This document shows positions 50,726 to 58,152 of a stretch of DNA of 64,000 nucleotides, piece by piece (within the stretch, counting starts at the first letter, position 1; each line of letters starts with the position of its first letter). The DNA is taken from contig NZ_BAAACZ010000019.1 in the NCBI RefSeq assembly GCF_039521975.1, positions 1 through 64,000 of the forward strand, written 5' to 3'. The position numbers were made by a program, and so were the translations under genes. The notes under the pieces are model-generated. The model was not told the DNA's origin. It was given only the letters and a program-made list of their open reading frames with translations, and did not search any database. This DNA is from Alkalibacillus silvisoli (GTDB taxonomy: Bacteria; Bacillota; Bacilli; Bacillales; Alkalibacillaceae).

Positions 50726-50753
50726 TTTATACCCCCAAAGGTATATATTCCAA
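50726..50753 (-). promoter_or_regulatory. internal promoter with CstR-type operator O3, before the DsrE gene
   Basis: Minus strand TTGGAA (50748-50753), 16 bases, TATAAA (50726-50731). The palindrome ATACCCCCAAAGGTAT (50729-50744) fills the spacer and the -10. The pattern ATACC-N6-GGTAT is the same as in O1 and O2. Confidence 0.7.
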
Positions 50754-50762
50754 TAAAAAAAC

Positions 50763-50990
50763 TTAGCCTTTTTCGACGTAAAACGTATATACACCGTCTT
50801 CTTCTTTTGTCTCTAATAGTTCATGACCTGATGATTTCGTCCATGCTGTTAAATCACTTTTTGCTCCTGCATCTGTTGCGACAACTTCTAATACTTCACC
50901 AGAGTTTACTTCTTCGATTGCTTTTTTCGTTCTTACGATTGGCATTGGGCATGCTAAACCTTTTGCGTCTAATGTTTTTGTGATATTCAT
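50763..50990 (-). CDS. TusA family sulfurtransferase
   Basis: 75 aa. TKTLDAKGLACPMPIVRTKKAI holds the sulfur-carrying Cys in the CPMP motif, followed by a typical ferredoxin-like fold and GVYTFYVEKG end. The family passes persulfide sulfur to partners. It is the first structural gene after cstR, with a promoter and operator O2 in the 93-base gap, and its ATG at 50990 has AGGAGG. The TusA part of the fusion at 49258 is similar, a likely duplication. Confidence 0.93.
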   Translation of the reverse strand: MNITKTLDAKGLACPMPIVRTKKAIEEVNSGEVLEVVATDAGAKSDLTAWTKSSGHELLETKEEDGVYTFYVEKG

Positions 50991-51020
50991 TGTTATTCCT
51001 CCTAATTTTTCTTTTAACTA

Positions 51021-51063
51021 ATACCATATGGGGTATATTATGTTATAAAATAAATTGTGTCAA
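51021..51063 (-). promoter_or_regulatory. main sulfur-operon promoter with CstR-type operator O2
   Basis: Minus strand TTGACA (51058-51063), 17 bases, TAATAT (51035-51040). The operator ATACCCCATATGGTAT (51021-51036) begins in the -10 and covers the transcription start, so a bound repressor would block initiation. Confidence 0.8.
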
Positions 51064-51083
51064 CCCTTTAACCTTTTAATACT

Positions 51084-51344
51084 TTAACGGCTTTTAACTA
51101 ATAAGTTGACAGCTTCTTTAACTCGATCGTCTGTGTTTTCACCATTCTCTTCAGCTTCTCTTACACACTCAATTAAATTCTCACTTACAATCACACCAAT
51201 TGTTCGGTCAATAGCTGTTCGACTTGCTGAAAGTTGTGTAATTACTTCCCTACAATCTTCACCTTCTTCCATCATACGAAGAACTCCACGCAACTGACCT
51301 TCCAAACGTTTTATTCTATTTTTAACTTTTGGATCGTATTCCAT
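51084..51344 (-). CDS. cstR: CsoR-family persulfide-sensing repressor CstR
   Basis: 86 aa, all helical. KNRIKRLEGQLRGVLRMMEEGEDC, then SENLIECVREA. Cys31 and Cys60 are at the same numbers as in Staphylococcus aureus CstR. Four residues before Cys60 the copper-binding His of CsoR is replaced by Asn, as in CstR; so this is the persulfide-sensing branch (family knowledge). The ATG at 51344 is eight bases after AAAGGAG; the ATG at 51350 is too near. Divergence from a copper sensor is further supported by sulfur genes downstream. Confidence 0.92.
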   Translation of the reverse strand: MEYDPKVKNRIKRLEGQLRGVLRMMEEGEDCREVITQLSASRTAIDRTIGVIVSENLIECVREAEENGENTDDRVKEAVNLLVKSR

Positions 51345-51398
51345 TTTCATGACTCCTTTCCAAATACATTGAAAGTTTACTGTTTAACTTACACATTC

Positions 51399-51427
51399 AT
51401 CTTATACCCCTGTAGGTATTTTGTCAA
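51399..51427 (-). promoter_or_regulatory. cstR promoter with CstR-type operator O1
   Basis: Minus strand TTGACA (51422-51427), 17 bases, TAAGAT (51399-51404). The palindrome ATACCTACAGGGGTAT (51404-51419) sits in the spacer, suggesting autorepression. Confidence 0.75.
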
Positions 51428-51530
51428 ACGTATTATTCATAGTAGGTTGTTAGTAATCACTCTAAGAAGTTTTAAACAAGGGGATTCAATGAGGATCAAG
51501 AGTCGTAGCTTTATTTATTCAGGTAGGGGA

Positions 51531-51565
51531 AAAACAAAAAAGCTGATATCTAATAAGATATCAGC
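51531..51565 (-). terminator. terminator of the coat gene
   Basis: Perfect GCTGATATCT / AGATATCAGC (51542-51551, 51556-51565), followed on the minus strand by TTTTTTGTTTTT. Confidence 0.8.
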
Positions 51566-51582
51566 CTTTTTCACTAGTTTAG

Positions 51583-52119
51583 TTATTCTCTTCCTGCTGC
51601 TCTTGTTACATTAAAGTCAGATACTGGTAGAGCTCTTACTGGTTCTAGGCAAGAAATCGCAACAAAGTCACAAAGGTCAACTTTGATACAGATTCCTGTT
51701 CTTTGTAGTCCTGTTGCACCATCGAAGTAATCACATACATCTCTCTTCTTTCTGCCTGGGCACTGACCATTACCGTTAACAGGTAATAGAAGTTCTAGGT
51801 CCGCACAGCAGTCTTTATAAACTTTACTGACACGGAATATCGGTGATTCAAAGCAGTTGAATTCTGTTACATTATTTACAACGGATTGTAATACCCCGCT
51901 ACCTAAGAACGGTTTACAGCTTCCTTTACAGTATAGAATAAATGGAATTGTGTCATTACCAGTTGTAACTGCTGGCGATACTAAATTTTGAATGGATTGC
52001 TTACAGCTTACATCACACTCAGGTGTTGTAATCTCATCTTGTGCTGCTGCAATTTGTCTTACCGTCTTACATACACACTTACTATCCTTGCAATCGAAGT
52101 CTTTGCAATCATCCCACAT
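51583..52119 (-). CDS. spore coat/exosporium protein of the CotY/CotZ (ExsY) family
   Basis: 178 aa with about 19 Cys residues: CKDFDCKDSKCVCKTVRQI at the N-terminus, LYCKGSCKPFLG, EFNCFESPIFRV, KDCCADLELLLPV, CDYFDGATGLQRTGICIKVDLCDFVAISCLEPV. These match CotY/CotZ/ExsY proteins, which self-assemble by disulfides into the spore crust or exosporium. AAAGGAG precedes the ATG. A sigma-K promoter is seen upstream. It stands alone between the cstR leader and dgk. Confidence 0.93.
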   Translation of the reverse strand: MWDDCKDFDCKDSKCVCKTVRQIAAAQDEITTPECDVSCKQSIQNLVSPAVTTGNDTIPFILYCKGSCKPFLGSGVLQSVVNNVTEFNCFESPIFRVSKVYKDCCADLELLLPVNGNGQCPGRKKRDVCDYFDGATGLQRTGICIKVDLCDFVAISCLEPVRALPVSDFNVTRAAGRE

Positions 52120-52151
52120 GTTAATTTCACTCCTTTATTGTATCGTTATTA

Positions 52152-52178
52152 TAGATTATGTTGGACAACAAAAAGTGT
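52152..52178 (-). promoter_or_regulatory. sigma-K promoter of the coat gene
   Basis: Minus strand AC (52177-52178), 16 bases, CATAATCTA (52152-52160), which fits AC-N16/17-CATANNNTA. Start expected near 52145, 26 bases before the ATG. Confidence 0.6.
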
Positions 52179-52296
52179 ATAGGTGAGTGGCAAGATTTTG
52201 ACCATATTTTTCAAAAGTAGATTTTTGTCCAATTATGACTAAAAATTTGATATGATGGAGGGCAGTAATATTTATGTTTCGAATGGAGGAATGAAG

Positions 52297-52944
52297 GTGA
52301 ATTCTAAACATGTGCCATTCATCGCAGTAGAAGGTCCAATTGGCGTTGGTAAAACGTCTTTATCTAAAAAGATTGCGACACATTTTTATTTTCATTTATT
52401 AAAAGAAATTGTCGAAGAAAACCCATTTTTAGGCAAGTTTTATGACAATATTGAAGAGTGGAGCTTCCAAACGGAGATGTTTTTCCTATGTAATCGATAT
52501 AAACAACTAGAAGATATAGGAAAGCATTATTTAAATAACGAAAAGCCTGTTGTTTCAGACTATCATGTTATGAAAAATATGATTTTTGCTAAACGGACAC
52601 TTCAAACACATCAATTTGATAAATATGAACAAATATTTAATATCTTAACTAAAGATATGCCAAAGCCTAATGTGATGATTTATATTCATGCAAGTCTAGA
52701 TACATTATTAACACGGATTGAAAATCGTGGACGTGAGGTAGAACAAAATATCCAGCCTGCTTACTTAGAACAGCTTTCATATGATTATGATGTTTTTATG
52801 GATCATTTTGAAGCTGAAAATCCTGATATACCCGTCATTCGATTAAACGGAGATGAACTCGATTTCATTAAACACCAATCTGATTTAGATTACATCTTGT
52901 CAATTGTTAAACAACATATCCAAAAAGGAGAAGTCTTATCATGA
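52297..52944 (+). CDS. dgk: deoxyguanosine kinase
   Basis: 215 aa. P-loop FIAVEGPIGVGKTS, ENPFLGKFYDNIEEWSFQTEMFFLCNRY, DYHVMKN (in place of the DRS motif) and a lid with RIENRGREVEQ. It belongs to the Dgk branch, phosphorylating dG. The start is a GTG at 52297 with GGAGG seven bases upstream; the frame extends to 52252. The end overlaps dck by four bases. The pair faces against replication, as in B. subtilis. Confidence 0.9.
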   Translation: MNSKHVPFIAVEGPIGVGKTSLSKKIATHFYFHLLKEIVEENPFLGKFYDNIEEWSFQTEMFFLCNRYKQLEDIGKHYLNNEKPVVSDYHVMKNMIFAKRTLQTHQFDKYEQIFNILTKDMPKPNVMIYIHASLDTLLTRIENRGREVEQNIQPAYLEQLSYDYDVFMDHFEAENPDIPVIRLNGDELDFIKHQSDLDYILSIVKQHIQKGEVLS

Positions 52945-53612
52945 ACCAATCAAACCCATATGAAATCCCTAACAATGCCGTTATTACGATCGCAGGTACA
53001 GTAGGGGTTGGAAAATCCACGATGACTAAGGCATTAGCAAATGCGTTAAATTTTAGAACATCTTTTGAAAAAGTCGAGAACAATCCTTATTTAGATAAAT
53101 TTTATTCTGATTTTGAACGCTGGAGCTTTCATTTACAAATTTATTTCCTTGCTGAAAGGTTTAAAGAGCAAAAAAGGATCTTTGAATACGGAGGCGGGTT
53201 TATTCAAGACCGTTCTATTTATGAGGATACAGGGATTTTCGCTAAAATGCACTATGATAAAGGGACAATGACACCTACAGATTATAATACGTATACCAAC
53301 TTGTTTGACTCGATGGTGATGACACCATACTTTCCGCATCCTGATTTATTAATATACCTAGAGGGTTCTTTTAATGATGTGTTAGAACGTTTAAGAAGCC
53401 GTGGACGTCAAATGGAACAAGAAACACCAATTGAGTATTGGAAAGAGATGTATGAGAGATATGAAAATTGGATTAATAACTTTAATACTTGTCCTGTCAT
53501 GCGTATTAATATTAATGATTATGACCTTATAAATCCAAACACTTCTATAGAGCCAATCCTTGAGCGAATAAGTGAACACATCCAAATATCAAGGAAATTT
53601 ATTAAATCATAA
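52941..53612 (+). CDS. dck: deoxyadenosine/deoxycytidine kinase
   Basis: 223 aa. P-loop ITIAGTVGVGKSTMTKALA, ENNPYLDKFYSDFERWSFHLQIYFLAERF, DRSIYEDTGIFAKM (DRS motif) and RLRSRGRQMEQ. It salvages dA and dC. AAAGGAG stands before the ATG within the end of dgk, so the two are translationally coupled. Confidence 0.93.
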   Translation: MNQSNPYEIPNNAVITIAGTVGVGKSTMTKALANALNFRTSFEKVENNPYLDKFYSDFERWSFHLQIYFLAERFKEQKRIFEYGGGFIQDRSIYEDTGIFAKMHYDKGTMTPTDYNTYTNLFDSMVMTPYFPHPDLLIYLEGSFNDVLERLRSRGRQMEQETPIEYWKEMYERYENWINNFNTCPVMRININDYDLINPNTSIEPILERISEHIQISRKFIKS

Positions 53613-53644
53613 AGAAATCCCAGCCCTTTAGCTGGGATTTCTTT
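53611..53644. terminator. bidirectional terminator between dck and the bactofilin gene
   Basis: Perfect 14-bp stem AAAGAAATCCCAGC / GCTGGGATTTCTTT, loop CCTTTA. Confidence 0.8.
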
Positions 53645-53647
53645 ATG

Positions 53648-54055
53648 TTATGAAACTTGTTCTTCTTGTGAAGCTTCTTGTTTTTGATTTGACTTTGATT
53701 TTTTAGAATCATCAACAATCATATTGCTACGACCAGTTAAATTACCACCTTCTTCAATAACCAATACACCCATTGTAATATCACCATTAATAACACCTGT
53801 TGCTTCAATTCTTAAGGTCCCAGAGGCATACACATCACCATTCACTTGACCTGCTATAGTTAAATCACGTCCTTTAACATCCGCTTCTACTTTACCCTCA
53901 GAACCTATGACTATATCACCATCACAACGAATATTTCCTTTAAAGTCACCATCAATCCGAATACTTGCTTGTGTATTTAAGTCCCCTTCAAATTGAGTTA
54001 AAGCCCCAATGACAGTATCAACATTATTGATCAGTTTTTCTTGTTTTGAAAACAT
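53648..54055 (-). CDS. bactofilin (polymer-forming cytoskeletal protein)
   Basis: 135 aa. A beta-helical DUF583 core (about 14-110) with short repeats such as IRIDGDFKGNIRCDGDIVIG, EADVKGRDLTIAGQVNGDVYAS and GVINGDITMG; the tail is Lys/Ser/Gln-rich. Bactofilins form filaments at the membrane and localise wall enzymes. The ATG at 54055 (MFSKQEKLIN) with AAAGGTGG eight bases upstream is used; the GTG at 54067 overlaps it. It follows the M23 peptidase gene by 15 bases. Confidence 0.92.
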   Translation of the reverse strand: MFSKQEKLINNVDTVIGALTQFEGDLNTQASIRIDGDFKGNIRCDGDIVIGSEGKVEADVKGRDLTIAGQVNGDVYASGTLRIEATGVINGDITMGVLVIEEGGNLTGRSNMIVDDSKKSKSNQKQEASQEEQVS

Positions 54056-54070
54056 GTTTAAAACCACCTT

Positions 54071-55021
54071 TTAATCATTTAAAACACGTTGTAAAAAAGA
54101 CATATATGGATAAGGATCGACCGTTTCACCACTTCTAATAATTTCATAATGTAAATGAACACCAGTGCTTCTTCCTGTTGAGCCCATAAGACCAATTAAA
54201 TCCCCTTGTTGCACTTGTTCACCCACTTCAACATCTAACTCTCCTAAGTGAGCATACCTTGTCTCATATGAATTAGGATGATCAATAATGACAGACAAAC
54301 CATACCCACCATCTCGTCCTGCAAAAGAAACAATACCATCACCTGTTGCATAAATCTCTGTTCCCCAGCCATCAGCTAAATCAATGCCACTATGATAAGC
54401 TTCTGTTGATGTAAACGGATCAGATCGATAACCGTATTCAGACGTAATTCTCTCTGTATCTGCCGGCCAATATACTGGAATTGTTTCTAAATCTGTCTTA
54501 ACTCCTTCAAGTTGATCAATGGCATTCTCATAACGATCAACTAATGATGGAGCTGATTGTTTTAGAGAGGTTAAATCGATCGTCTCATCTTCCTCTTTAA
54601 TTGATTTACTGGGTTGGATATCTTTACGATCAACCGCAAGTTCTATTCCACCCTGTGGTCCCTCTTCATCAAACGCAGTAATCTCATTTGGCTCTAGAGT
54701 TGCAATCATTTCAGTCAGCTGTTCTTCTAGTAGTTCCAATTCCTCTATATGCATTTCAATTTCTGTTCGATCATCTTCATATGTAGTAATTTGTTCTTCC
54801 TGTTCTGTTAATACTTCTTCTACTTGTACAACCGTTTGTTTTAATTGTGTATTTTCATTTGATAATTGACTTACAAATGTTAAAGAACCAATCAAACTTA
54901 ATGTGAGGATTGCTATACCAGTCATAAAACTGAATACTAAAAACTTACTTAATGATAAATGTTTCACTTTTTGACTAGCATCAGATACAACTAATATTCG
55001 CCATTTGTTAACACGTTTCAT
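54071..55021 (-). CDS. M23 family metallopeptidase, membrane anchored
   Basis: 316 aa. An N-terminal signal anchor (about 25-50, SKFLVFSFMTGIAILTLSLIGSL), a coiled coil (54-100, ENTQLKQTVVQVEEVL), a linker, and a C-terminal LytM/M23 domain (about 190-305) with HSGIDLA (HxxxD) and HLHYEI (HxH) zinc ligands. It should cut peptidoglycan cross-bridges. Its place directly before a bactofilin gene suggests joint action in shaping the wall. Confidence 0.92.
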   Translation of the reverse strand: MKRVNKWRILVVSDASQKVKHLSLSKFLVFSFMTGIAILTLSLIGSLTFVSQLSNENTQLKQTVVQVEEVLTEQEEQITTYEDDRTEIEMHIEELELLEEQLTEMIATLEPNEITAFDEEGPQGGIELAVDRKDIQPSKSIKEEDETIDLTSLKQSAPSLVDRYENAIDQLEGVKTDLETIPVYWPADTERITSEYGYRSDPFTSTEAYHSGIDLADGWGTEIYATGDGIVSFAGRDGGYGLSVIIDHPNSYETRYAHLGELDVEVGEQVQQGDLIGLMGSTGRSTGVHLHYEIIRSGETVDPYPYMSFLQRVLND

Positions 55022-55158
55022 AAAAGGTACCTACCTTTGACCTTAAACTCTAACCGTGAGTTTATGTACTATTTGAATCTTCTATACAAAATTAGATATA
55101 AAAAAAAGGCTACTAAAACGTAACCATTGCTGTCTATGCTGATAATTATTAAATTATA

Positions 55159-55251
55159 TGGCGGAGGAGGAGGGATTCGAACCCCCGCGGGCCGTGAAGC
55201 CCCTGGCGGTTTTCAAGACCGCTCCCTTCAGCCGGACTTGGGTACTCCTCC
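55159..55251 (-). tRNA. tRNA-Ser (anticodon UGA)
   Basis: 93 bases including an encoded CCA. GGAGGAG acceptor, D-arm TACCCAAGTCCGGCTGAAGGG, anticodon stem GCGGT-CTTGAAA-ACCGC with TGA, long variable arm CAGGGGCTTCACGGCCC, T-arm GCGGGGGTTCGAATCCC(TC). It lies between serS and the M23 gene, as the Ser tRNA next to serS does in B. subtilis. Confidence 0.95.
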
Positions 55252-55268
55252 GTGAACTGACAAAATAA

Positions 55269-55297
55269 AATATATCACATGATTCGACACGTTGCAA
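55269..55297 (-). promoter_or_regulatory. promoter of the tRNA-Ser gene
   Basis: Minus strand TTGCAA (55292-55297), 17 bases, TATATT (55269-55274), 11 bases before the expected start and 17 before the tRNA. Confidence 0.65.
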
Positions 55298-55447
55298 GGT
55301 AAAATAATAAATTCATAAATATTTTTACCTAAAGAGTCAAATTGCAGCAAAAGTTTACAAACCTTTAATCGCCAACGTTTTATAGTATACCACAGGCAAT
55401 CTCGAATTATAAAGGGTGAATTTGAATTTATTGCGGAAATTTTAAAT

Positions 55448-55490
55448 AGAGGTTTAGGCTCCTGTTTTATTTACTAGAGCCTAAACCTCT
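55448..55490 (-). terminator. terminator of serS
   Basis: Perfect 14-bp stem AGAGGTTTAGGCTC / GAGCCTAAACCTCT, followed on the minus strand by ATTTAAAATTT. Confidence 0.75.
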
Positions 55491-55499
55491 AAATTGACT

Positions 55500-56780
55500 T
55501 TATTTAACTGAAATTCGCTCTACATTCCCCATATACGGGCGTAACGCTTCTGGTATTGTCACTGAACCATCTTCATTTTGATAGTTTTCCAATATAGCAG
55601 CTACTGTACGGCCAACTGCTAAACCAGAACCATTTAAAGTATGGACAAATTCAGGTTTTGCATTCGCCTCACGACGGAATCTTAACCCAGCACGTCTAGC
55701 TTGAAAAGCCTCAAAGTTTGAACATGAAGAAATTTCACGATATGTGTTATAACTTGGGATCCAAACTTCTATGTCATACTTTTTAGCCGCAGTGAAGCCT
55801 AAATCAGCTGTGCACATATTCATCACACGGTATGGTAGTTTTAGTAATTGTAAAACTTTCTCCGCATGAGAAGTTAACTCTTCTAAAGTGTTATAAGAAT
55901 CCTCTGGCTTAACTAATTGAACAAGCTCAACTTTATTAAACTGATGCTGTCTAATTAATCCTCTCGTGTCACGACCCGCAGAACCTGCTTCACTTCTAAA
56001 ATTCGTACTAAAAGCTGCAAACTTCTTCGGTAAATCCTCAAGCGTTAATATTTCATCTCTGTGGACATTCGTTACAGGAACTTCTGCAGTTGGAATTAAG
56101 AAATAATCCAAATCTTCAAGTTTAAAGACATCCTCACCGAATTTAGGTAATTGTCCTGTTCCAGTTAAACTACTGCGATTAACGATTTGTGGTGGTAGCA
56201 TTTCTTCATAACCATGTTCATCTGCATGTAAATCCATCATAAAGTTAATCAGTGCACGCTCCAAACGAGCACCTAACCCTTTATAAAAGGCAAAACGACT
56301 ACCGGTTACTTTGGATGCACGTTCAAAGTCGATAATATCTAGCTCATCAGCAATATCCCAGTGAGGCTTTACCTCGAAATCAAACGTTGGCACTTCACCC
56401 CAGTGTTTAACACCAATATTGTCATCTTCAGTCTCACCCACTGGTACTGTTTCATGTGGAACGTTAGGAATGGATAAAAGTAATTCATTTAATTTTTCTT
56501 CTACCTCATTTAGTTGACCATCAATTTCTTTAATACGATCGCCAACTTCACGCATTTCCTTAATTAAATCATCAGCATCTTGTTTTTCTTTCTTGAGTCG
56601 AGAAATTTCTTTAGAAACTTCATTACGACGAGCTTTTAATTCTTCTGATTCTTGAATATAAGCTCGTCTCTTCTCATCCCAGTCTAAAAACTGGTCTAAG
56701 TCTGTTAAATCTTCACCACGATGTTGCATTTTTACTTTAATTTCATCAAAATTTTGCCTTAAAAACTTTAAATCAAGCAT
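55500..56780 (-). CDS. serS: seryl-tRNA synthetase
   Basis: 426 aa class II synthetase. An N-terminal coiled-coil arm (about 25-105) is followed by motif 2 FRSEAGSAGRDTRGLIRQHQFNKVELV and motif 3 GSGLAVGRTVAAILENYQ. AGGAGG precedes the ATG. It is preceded by a T-box leader at 57262-57522, but a 417-bp MITE-like element now lies between the leader terminator and the gene. Downstream is tRNA-Ser. Confidence 0.97.
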   Translation of the reverse strand: MLDLKFLRQNFDEIKVKMQHRGEDLTDLDQFLDWDEKRRAYIQESEELKARRNEVSKEISRLKKEKQDADDLIKEMREVGDRIKEIDGQLNEVEEKLNELLLSIPNVPHETVPVGETEDDNIGVKHWGEVPTFDFEVKPHWDIADELDIIDFERASKVTGSRFAFYKGLGARLERALINFMMDLHADEHGYEEMLPPQIVNRSSLTGTGQLPKFGEDVFKLEDLDYFLIPTAEVPVTNVHRDEILTLEDLPKKFAAFSTNFRSEAGSAGRDTRGLIRQHQFNKVELVQLVKPEDSYNTLEELTSHAEKVLQLLKLPYRVMNMCTADLGFTAAKKYDIEVWIPSYNTYREISSCSNFEAFQARRAGLRFRREANAKPEFVHTLNGSGLAVGRTVAAILENYQNEDGSVTIPEALRPYMGNVERISVK

Positions 56781-56834
56781 GCTTATACCTCCTATATTTT
56801 CATAATTATTAAAACCTAATCAGTTTTAAAATAA

Positions 56835-57251
56835 CGCTCTGTTAAAGTCCGTTGTTGTTATTGTGAATCGCTTTCGGTGGATGCTTTCACCCGCAGGGCA
56901 CAAGTGTAACATCTGCTCAAATTTCCCTACGGTCATTTGTCGCAGTGTTTTCTTTGCCGCAGCACGGCTCGAGCTAAACAGCTTCATCGATTAAACATCT
57001 TAGTGTTTTGCACCGTGGAAGCCTACTTCGGAGCGTTACTAGCCAGACACAGGTGCATCTCTCGGCAGGAAAACATTGCCTGTGGGGTCTCGAGACTCGT
57101 GCTATTCCTGTGACGACCCGGACGGTCTAATGTCGACGTTGGCCACAGGACGTGGCCGACTTTAGTCGACCAGGAGTCGCCACCTTCACTCATCACAATA
57201 CAACAACTTAGAGCAACCTTTTAAATAATCAACACTAAGCTTTAACAGAGC
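56835..57251. mobile_element. MITE-like repeat, copy 2, with 9-bp target duplication
   Basis: 417 bp, non-coding. Ends GCTCTGTTAAAG (56836-56847) and CTTTAACAGAGC (57240-57251) are perfect inverted repeats, and TTAAAATAA flanks it at 56826-56834 and 57252-57260. The interior matches copy 1 (15392-15858) closely, lacking its sub-repeat. It shares its core with the repeat at 16156-16366. It inserted in the tail after the serS T-box terminator, so serS transcripts cross it. Confidence 0.85.
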
Positions 57252-57261
57252 TTAAAATAAA

Positions 57262-57522
57262 AAAACGTCCCTTTACTACACGAAGTAGTAAAGGGACGAG
57301 GTTATATTTCCCGCGTTGCCACCCTTGTTAAAGAGACATTCTCTTCCAACTCAAGCTAGCTATAACGTTGCTAAACCCGGATTAACTTACTTAGAATTCG
57401 GTTAATCTGCTAAAGGATGGATTCACAACTTGTTTATACTAGTTCTCAGCAACCACTAGCTCTCTTAAATAAACAAATGCCGTTACTATTTCCTTTTAAA
57501 CGCATTTCATTTCATATTTATA
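57262..57522 (-). promoter_or_regulatory. T-box leader (serS, Ser-specific)
   Basis: Minus strand contains the T-box sequence AAGGGTGGCAACGCGGG (57310-57326) followed by a terminator CGTCCCTTTACTAC / GTAGTAAAGGGACG (57266-57279, 57285-57298) and TTTTTTTATTTTAA. Upstream, the stem I region has GAGAGCTAGTGGTTGCTGAG and the specifier loop GAA-TCC-A with UCC (57419-57421), a Ser codon. Uncharged tRNA-Ser should prevent termination. The specifier call is by pattern only. Confidence 0.85.
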
Positions 57523-57528
57523 GACACA

Positions 57529-57557
57529 AATATACCTTATATTTTACACAGATGCAA
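57529..57557 (-). promoter_or_regulatory. promoter of the serS leader
   Basis: Minus strand TTGCAT (57552-57557), 17 bases, TATATT (57529-57534). The -35 lies inside the last codons of pdxT. Confidence 0.55.
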
Positions 57558-58143
57558 GCTTCTTTGTTTTGGCTACCTCAACCATATCAACAAAATAAGA
57601 GACAAGGCGATGGTCATCTGTTAATTCTGGATGAAAGGCAGTTGCTAAGTAATGGCCTTGCTTAGCAGCTACAATTTTATCATCATAAGTAGCCAATACC
57701 TCAGTATCTTCTTTTACTTGTTGTATATAGGGTGCTCTAATAAATACAGCCTCAAAGTCTGATGTGACACCTTTAATTTCCATTGAGGCTTCAAAGCTTT
57801 CCTTTTGCCTACCAAATGCATTACGAGCGACTACCATATCCATTAACCCTAAATGGGCATCGTTTTGACCATCAATATCTGAAGCAAGTAAGATTAATCC
57901 AGCACAAGTACCGAAGATTGGTTTACCTGACTGACCGAATTTAACAAGAGAGTCAAAGAAGTCATACCGATCAATAAGACGACGCATCGTTGTACTCTCA
58001 CCACCAGGTAAGATTAAACCATCAATTTCTTGTAACTGCTCTGGCCTTTTAATAACAACTGCTTCTTTACCACAAGCTTCTATAGATCGAACATGTTCTA
58101 TAATAGCACCTTGTAGTCCTAATACACCAATTGTTGTCATCAT
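57544..58143 (-). CDS. pdxT: pyridoxal 5'-phosphate synthase, glutaminase subunit
   Basis: 199 aa. GVLGLQGAIIEHVRSI, LILPGGESTTMRRLI, the nucleophile GTCAGLILLA and the His-Glu pair FHPELTDD make it the PdxT amidotransferase, which passes ammonia to PdxS. Two ATG start codons lie together. It follows pdxS by nine bases. Confidence 0.97.
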   Translation of the reverse strand: MMTTIGVLGLQGAIIEHVRSIEACGKEAVVIKRPEQLQEIDGLILPGGESTTMRRLIDRYDFFDSLVKFGQSGKPIFGTCAGLILLASDIDGQNDAHLGLMDMVVARNAFGRQKESFEASMEIKGVTSDFEAVFIRAPYIQQVKEDTEVLATYDDKIVAAKQGHYLATAFHPELTDDHRLVSYFVDMVEVAKTKKLASV

Positions 58144-58152
58144 AATACCCCT

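Noticed and set aside
51234..51614. Plus-strand frame across the cstR start, its promoter and the coat terminator
   Set aside because: It overlaps three well-supported minus-strand signals.
57417..57665. Plus-strand frame opposite the serS leader and pdxT end
   Set aside because: Antisense to a T-box and a conserved gene, no ribosome site.
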